This document shows positions 6,322 to 9,498 of a stretch of DNA of 9,498 nt, piece by piece; positions within the stretch are counted from its first letter, which is position 1, and every line of letters begins with the position of its first letter. The notes under the pieces are model-generated. The model worked only from the letters and a program-made list of their open reading frames with translations, made no database searches and was not told the origin of the DNA. The DNA lies in NCBI GenBank assembly GCA_964607515.1, contig CAZSKU010000037.1, forward strand, positions 1-9,498, given 5' to 3'. This DNA comes from UBA6080 sp964607515. GTDB taxonomy: Bacteria; Fermentibacterota; Fermentibacteria; Fermentibacterales; JCC-6. The translations under genes were made by a program, and so were the position numbers.

Positions 6322-6342
6322 GAGCGCTTTACGGTTCATAAT
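6313..6342 (+). promoter_or_regulatory. Possible promoter of the zinc-ribbon/MscS unit
   Basis: CATAAT (6337-6342, five of six) has TTGCCG (6313-6318, three of six) 18 bases upstream. This would give a leader of about 35 nt to the ATG at 6385. The region 6249-6384 also feeds the divergent gene, and the two -35 elements overlap. A TTCATA repeat spans 6336-6347. Nothing else was seen in this 136-base gap. Confidence 0.4.
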
Positions 6343-6384
6343 TCATAGAACTTCCAACGAGGCTATTCCGGAGAGGGGACGGCT

Positions 6385-7578
6385 ATGCAGGACGATCAGA
6401 ACTTGGCTGGCGAACAGGAAAACCCTCAGAACCCGGAGATTCCGGAAACCCCGGAACCCCCGGCAACCACTCCGGAAGCGCCGGAGAATCCTCCGGCAGC
6501 TGAAACCGGAGAGGGGAAAAAGTCATCGTACCATGAGAAGGAGATAAGCTGTTCCAACTGCGGCGCCCCCCTCACCTACATGGAGGGGGAGGCCGTTATC
6601 ACCTGCTCGTACTGCGGAACCACCACCATGCTGGCCGGTCTGGACAACATCATCCAGGTTCGTTCCCACTTCATGCTCAGTCCTGAGCTGAACGAGGGGA
6701 GCGCCGGGGCGGCCCTTCGCAAGTGGATGCAGAAGGGGATGCACAAGCCCAAGGACCTGCCCGCCCTGGCCAGGATGGGTGAATCCACCCCTCTCGTCCT
6801 GCCTTACTGGATCGTTTCCGCCAAGGCCACCACCCGCTGGGCGGGCATGAACAAGAAGACCCGGACCGTGGGAACCGGCGACAGCAAGAAGACCGAAACC
6901 TTCTGGGAACCGGCCAGCGGCAGGTTCACCGAGGACTTCACCTGGCCCGTCTACGCCCGGGAGAAGACCGGGGAGTTCTGGGGGATAGACCAGCTGGAGC
7001 CCGGCAAGGCCAGCGTCCACCCGGACTGGGGCGGCTTCAAGCTGAAAATGGGCGGCGGCGCGGTCAGCCCCAACAGGAACATGCTCCAGGGGGCGGTGGA
7101 CTTCTCCATCGAGAAGATCAAGGACGCCAGGATGGAGAAGAACCTGGTGAACGGACAGATCACCCAGGAGAGGGCGGAGGCCAACGCCAGGGCAAGGATA
7201 GTGGACCGGCATGCCAAACAGGCGGAGAGCCACGCCACCAGGATCACCGACTGCGACACCACCGTGGACGTGGAAAAGGTGGACCTGGTCTACCTGCCTC
7301 TCTGGCTGATGGAATACAGCTATGCCGGGAAGAGCTTCAAGGCCCTGGTGAACGCCTCCAGCGGGGAAGTGATGGCCGCGGAGTACCCTGTGGGCAAACT
7401 GGCGAGGATAGTCAACTTCGACATCCTCCTGCTCATCCCGGCAGTGGTCCTCTTTCTGATCGGCAGCGGAGAGACGGGGGCTTTGTGGGCCAGGTACGCG
7501 GCCTGGGCACTGGCCGGCGGAGCGGTGCTCTACACGGTTCTCCGGACTGTGAAACCCCTGACCTTCAAGGGCTGTTGA
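6385..7578 (+). CDS. Zinc-ribbon membrane protein of unknown function
   Basis: A 397-residue protein with three parts. Residues 1-48 are a Pro/Glu/Asn-rich, probably disordered tail. Residues 54-85 form a zinc ribbon with C56-x2-C59 and C74-x2-C77 in the pattern SCSNCGAPL...ITCSYCGTT. Residues 90-340 are a soluble domain I cannot name, with the notable segments STPLVLPYWIVSAKA (135-147) and LVYLPLWLMEYSYAGKSFKALVNASSGEV (301-329). These paired aromatic strands suggest an internal repeat. Two membrane helices follow near 344-361 and 368-386, and the chain ends in KPLTFKGC. Related proteins with a zinc ribbon and C-terminal helices occur widely in bacteria and archaea without assigned function. 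The start is set by GAGAGGGG (6371-6378), six bases upstream. It lies 3 bp before the MscS gene, so the two are very likely co-transcribed. Confidence 0.75.
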   Translation: MQDDQNLAGEQENPQNPEIPETPEPPATTPEAPENPPAAETGEGKKSSYHEKEISCSNCGAPLTYMEGEAVITCSYCGTTTMLAGLDNIIQVRSHFMLSPELNEGSAGAALRKWMQKGMHKPKDLPALARMGESTPLVLPYWIVSAKATTRWAGMNKKTRTVGTGDSKKTETFWEPASGRFTEDFTWPVYAREKTGEFWGIDQLEPGKASVHPDWGGFKLKMGGGAVSPNRNMLQGAVDFSIEKIKDARMEKNLVNGQITQERAEANARARIVDRHAKQAESHATRITDCDTTVDVEKVDLVYLPLWLMEYSYAGKSFKALVNASSGEVMAAEYPVGKLARIVNFDILLLIPAVVLFLIGSGETGALWARYAAWALAGGAVLYTVLRTVKPLTFKGC

Positions 7579-7581
7579 TTC

Positions 7582-8391
7582 GTGGAACAGGTTCTGAACA
7601 CCCTTCGGGAGTGGGTCACCCTGTACGGCCTGAGTGTGGTGGGCGCCGCGGCCATCCTTTTCCTGGGCCGACTGGCGGCCCGGGGTCTGAGGGGGCTTCT
7701 CAGAAGGATCCTTCGCAAGCACGGCGTGGACGAGACCCTGGTGTCCTTCACCTCCAGCGTATCCTACGTGGCTCTGATGGCGTTCATCATCATCGCCGCC
7801 CTGGGCCAGCTTGGCATTCAGACCGCATCCTTCGTGGCGGTCCTGGGTGCCACGGGTCTGGCGGTGGGGCTGGCCCTGCAGGGCTCCCTGGCCAACTTCG
7901 CCGCGGGCGTTCTCATGATTGTCTTCAAACCCTTCAAGGTGGGAGACTTCATCGAAGGGGGAGGAACCTCCGGAATAGTGGAGGCCATAGGGATCTTCAC
8001 AACGGAACTCAGAACCCCTGACAACAAGAAGGTCATCGTCCCCAACGGCAAGCTCACCTCCGACAACATCACCAACTTCACCGCCGGGGACATGCGCCGG
8101 GTGGACATCGTGGCGGGCGTGGGCTACAACGACGACCTGGAACGGGTGAAGAAGGTCATCATGGACGAGCTGGGCCGGGACGAGAGGATACTGCGGGATC
8201 CCCCGCCGGTTGTCGGGGTGCTGGAGATGGCCGACAGCAGCGTGAACATCGCGGTAAGGCCCTGGGTGAAGACAGCTGACTACTGGGAAGTGTTCTTCTC
8301 TCTGCAGGAACGGATCAAGAAGCGGTTCGACGCCGAGGGCATCACCATTCCCTACCCCCAGATGGACGTGCATTTGAAGGGGAGGGAGTGA
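7582..8391 (+). CDS. mscS: Small-conductance mechanosensitive channel (MscS family)
   Basis: A 269-residue inner-membrane channel close in length and domain order to E. coli MscS (286). It opens under membrane tension to release solutes after osmotic downshock. Three membrane segments are visible: about residues 12-33, 55-76 and 84-115. The third is the glycine/alanine-packed pore helix AVLGATGLAVGLALQGSLAN, in which L93 and L97 match the pore-sealing leucines and Q100-G101 the helix kink. The beta-domain contains FKVGDFIE, TELRTPDNKKVIVPNGKL and NFTAGDMRR. The cytoplasmic alpha/beta domain ends with the family signature GITIPYPQMDVHL (253-265). The start is GTG at 7582, with AAGG at 7567-7570 and the upstream TGA ending at 7578. 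No extra N-terminal or periplasmic domain is present, so this is the minimal form. Intact. Confidence 0.95.
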   Translation: MEQVLNTLREWVTLYGLSVVGAAAILFLGRLAARGLRGLLRRILRKHGVDETLVSFTSSVSYVALMAFIIIAALGQLGIQTASFVAVLGATGLAVGLALQGSLANFAAGVLMIVFKPFKVGDFIEGGGTSGIVEAIGIFTTELRTPDNKKVIVPNGKLTSDNITNFTAGDMRRVDIVAGVGYNDDLERVKKVIMDELGRDERILRDPPPVVGVLEMADSSVNIAVRPWVKTADYWEVFFSLQERIKKRFDAEGITIPYPQMDVHLKGRE

Positions 8392-8480
8392 GAGACAAGC
8401 AAGGCATGCTTGACCATATTGCCACGGGCAGTGTTGAAGGAAATGCGTCATAAAGTATTACGAGCGAAGGAGTCAGCAGT
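8392..8480. other. Gap marking a change of base composition
   Basis: This 89-base gap separates the GC-rich MscS gene from the AT-richer DUF488 pair. It holds a 6-bp inverted repeat, CAAGCA-AGGCA-TGCTTG (8396-8412), without a following T-run, so it is at best a weak terminator. TTGAAG (8434-8439) with TATTAC (8456-8461), 16 bases apart, is a poor promoter candidate because transcription would begin at the ribosome-binding site. AAGGAG (8467-8472) serves the next gene. No transposase remnant or direct repeat marking an insertion end was seen. Confidence 0.5.
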
Positions 8481-8921
8481 GTGACTGTATTCACGATAGG
8501 ATATGAAGGCAGAAACATTGAGGAATACAGTGCTATTCTGGAGAGCAATCATATTCGGTTGGTGGTGGATGTCAGAAGAAATCCCATCTCCAGAAAACCG
8601 GGCTTCTCTAAAACCAGAATGAGGGAATACCTGGCATCCTGCGGTATTGAGTATCGTCACTTTCCCGAACTTGGAATTGACTCGGACAGAAGGTATTCCC
8701 TTCGAACAAATGGAGATGTGGAAAACCTTCTTGATTGGTACAGGAGTGAATTGCTACCTGAAAAGGCAAAAGCCTTGGAAGCTCTCGTGGCACTTGCCAA
8801 GTGTTATGGCACCATTGCATTGACCTGTCTCGAAGCAGATCCTTCTCACTGTCACAGAAGCGCGGTAGCGGAAAAACTCACCTTACTTCTTGCGAATCGC
8901 ACAGAAACCACTCATCTCTAA
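8481..8921 (+). CDS. DUF488 family protein
   Basis: A 146-residue cytosolic protein of the DUF488 family. It shows the family pattern VFTIGYEGRNIEEY (3-16), the LVVDVRRNPISRKPGFSKTRM stretch (27-47), YRHFPELGI (58-66), and the late motif ALTCLEADPSHCHRSAVAE (113-131). In that motif C116, E118, D120 and the C124-H125-R126 triad are the likely active or binding residues. The family's biochemical activity is not established as far as I know. The start is GTG 8481, with AAGGAG eight bases upstream. Base composition (about 43% GC in a sampled stretch) is far below that of the genes to the left, and AGA is used for Arg. The stop TAA (8919-8921) is followed at once, in the same frame, by the partner gene. 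Confidence 0.93.
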   Translation: MTVFTIGYEGRNIEEYSAILESNHIRLVVDVRRNPISRKPGFSKTRMREYLASCGIEYRHFPELGIDSDRRYSLRTNGDVENLLDWYRSELLPEKAKALEALVALAKCYGTIALTCLEADPSHCHRSAVAEKLTLLLANRTETTHL

Positions 8922-9498
8922 GTGGAAACTCAGTCTCCGGATCGAATTGAAAATGCCAGGGTGCTGGTGGCGGTGAAGACCTATCCGCAACCACACACGT
9001 CGCATGGCGAAACCGTCTGTACCGCCGGGGTTTTTGAAAACGGTAGCTGGGTGAGAATTCATCCAGTTCCATTCCAATCTGAAGAGTACAAGAGGTTCAG
9101 CAAGTACCAGTGGATACAAGTTACCCTGAAGAAGCACAGAACCGATAAACGCCCCGAGTCATATTCGCCATCAGGCGAAATACGGCTTCAGGGAAAGATT
9201 AACACAAAAGCGTGTTGGAGGGAACGAAGAAAATTCGTATTGAAACAAATATATTATTCTTTTAATGAACTTATATATGATGCATATAATGGAAATAATA
9301 GATCACTTGCCGTTGTAAAACCATCAGAAATTATTGACTTTGAATGGGAAGAGACGGACAGACAATGGCCGGAATCATGGCAGAACAAATGGCGTCAGAA
9401 CGATTTCTTTTCCCAGAACACTAGTAACACTAGTATTGTTAAAAAAGTACCTTATAAATTCTTCTATAAATTTAGAACAATAGGCGATGACAACCCAA
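8922..9498 (+). CDS. Conserved partner gene of DUF488, unknown function (3' end outside window)
   Basis: The frame is open from GTG 8922 to the window end, 192 full codons. The start codon touches the TAA of DUF488, so it is probably translated by reinitiation; no independent RBS is evident. Residues 13-50 read as a strand RVLVAVKTYPQP, then the motif ETVCTAGVFENGSWVRIHPVPF. Later come KYQWIQVTLKKHRTDKRPES (61-80), CWRERR (98-103), SLAVVKPSEIIDFEWEE (128-144) and VPYKFFYKF (176-184). I recall this pattern from hypothetical proteins encoded beside DUF488 in diverse bacteria, so the two may act together; no function is known to me. The WVRIHP and CTAG segments suggest a compact beta domain. The gene becomes very AT-rich after about 9230 (around 20% GC in two hand-counted 60-base rows) yet stays open, supporting real coding and recent acquisition. 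Confidence 0.8.
   Translation, partial: METQSPDRIENARVLVAVKTYPQPHTSHGETVCTAGVFENGSWVRIHPVPFQSEEYKRFSKYQWIQVTLKKHRTDKRPESYSPSGEIRLQGKINTKACWRERRKFVLKQIYYSFNELIYDAYNGNNRSLAVVKPSEIIDFEWEETDRQWPESWQNKWRQNDFFSQNTSNTSIVKKVPYKFFYKFRTIGDDNP
9417..9434 (+). repeat. Tandem 9-bp duplication inside the DUF488-partner gene
   Basis: AACACTAGT occurs twice in tandem (9417-9425 and 9426-9434), in frame with the gene, encoding Asn-Thr-Ser twice. It lies in a linker-like stretch between DFFSQ and the conserved VPYKF segment, and looks like a slippage duplication that keeps the frame. Confidence 0.8.

Noticed and set aside
6385..6528. Pro/Glu/Asn-rich N-terminus of the zinc-ribbon protein as a tandem-repeat array
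   Set aside because: The units are irregular (ENPQNPE, ETPEPPA, EAPENPP). It is better described as a low-complexity disordered tail.
8396..8412. Inverted repeat CAAGCA-AGGCA-TGCTTG as a terminator for MscS
   Set aside because: The stem is only six pairs with two GC-poor ends, and no T-run follows.
6523..8451. 642-codon open frame on the minus strand opposite the zinc-ribbon and MscS genes
   Set aside because: Rich in His, Pro, Gly and Val, with no family pattern and directly antisense to two well-supported genes. Long antisense frames are expected at this GC content.
8878..9137. Short minus-strand frames opposite the start of the DUF488-partner gene
   Set aside because: The plus-strand frame stays open for 192 codons through a very AT-rich stretch and has recognisable motifs.
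1..9498. CRISPR array, tRNA, rRNA, riboswitch, insertion sequence
   Set aside because: No regularly spaced repeats, cloverleaf with CCA-like end, rRNA-like stretch, aptamer-like leader, transposase or terminal inverted repeats were seen on reading both strands.

Overview
The window looks like a chromosomal segment of an uncultivated, GC-rich, Gram-negative bacterium of the Fibrobacteres-Chlorobi-Bacteroidetes sphere. Candidatus Fermentibacteria or a similar lineage is my guess. Three things point this way: a secreted protein ending in a type IX (Por)-like sorting domain, an outer-membrane beta-barrel protein ending in Phe, and small secreted proteins of no familiar family. The phylum is an inference; no rRNA or other phylogenetic marker is present. 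Most of the window is roughly 65-70% GC with dense genes. No tRNA, rRNA, CRISPR array or transposase was seen.

Layout. (1) 1-329: the 3' end of a secreted protein with a C-terminal sorting domain. (2) 383-3537: a tightly packed plus-strand run of a small DUF6504-like protein, DNA polymerase IV (dinB), a DUF72/YecE-like TIM-barrel protein and a beta-propeller lipoprotein. The first two genes overlap by 23 bp, the next gap is 11 bp, and the last pair overlap as ATGA. A 14-bp-stem inverted repeat covers the ribosome-binding region and probable start codon of the first gene. (3) 3534-4370 (minus): a bifunctional prepilin peptidase, converging on the lipoprotein with a 4-nt stop-codon overlap. (4) 4492-5547: an outer-membrane porin-like protein, divergent from the peptidase across a short shared promoter region and ending in a strong intrinsic terminator (5563-5589). 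(5) 5592-6248 (minus): a small secreted protein of unknown function. (6) 6385-8391: a two-gene unit of a zinc-ribbon membrane protein and an MscS-type mechanosensitive channel, 3 bp apart. (7) 8392-9498: a change of base composition into an AT-richer segment with a DUF488 protein and a partner gene that runs off the window. These two lie in the same reading frame, separated by a single TAA with no intervening base.

How the genes work together. The dinB run looks like a conserved translesion-synthesis or housekeeping unit, with DUF6504 and DUF72 as repeated companions of dinB. The prepilin peptidase would process type IV pilins or pseudopilins encoded elsewhere. The porin, lipoprotein and small secreted protein serve the envelope. 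The zinc-ribbon/MscS pair suggests an envelope-tension or osmotic function. The right edge is the most accessory-looking part: DUF488 plus partner is a recurring gene pair of unknown function on what looks like acquired DNA.
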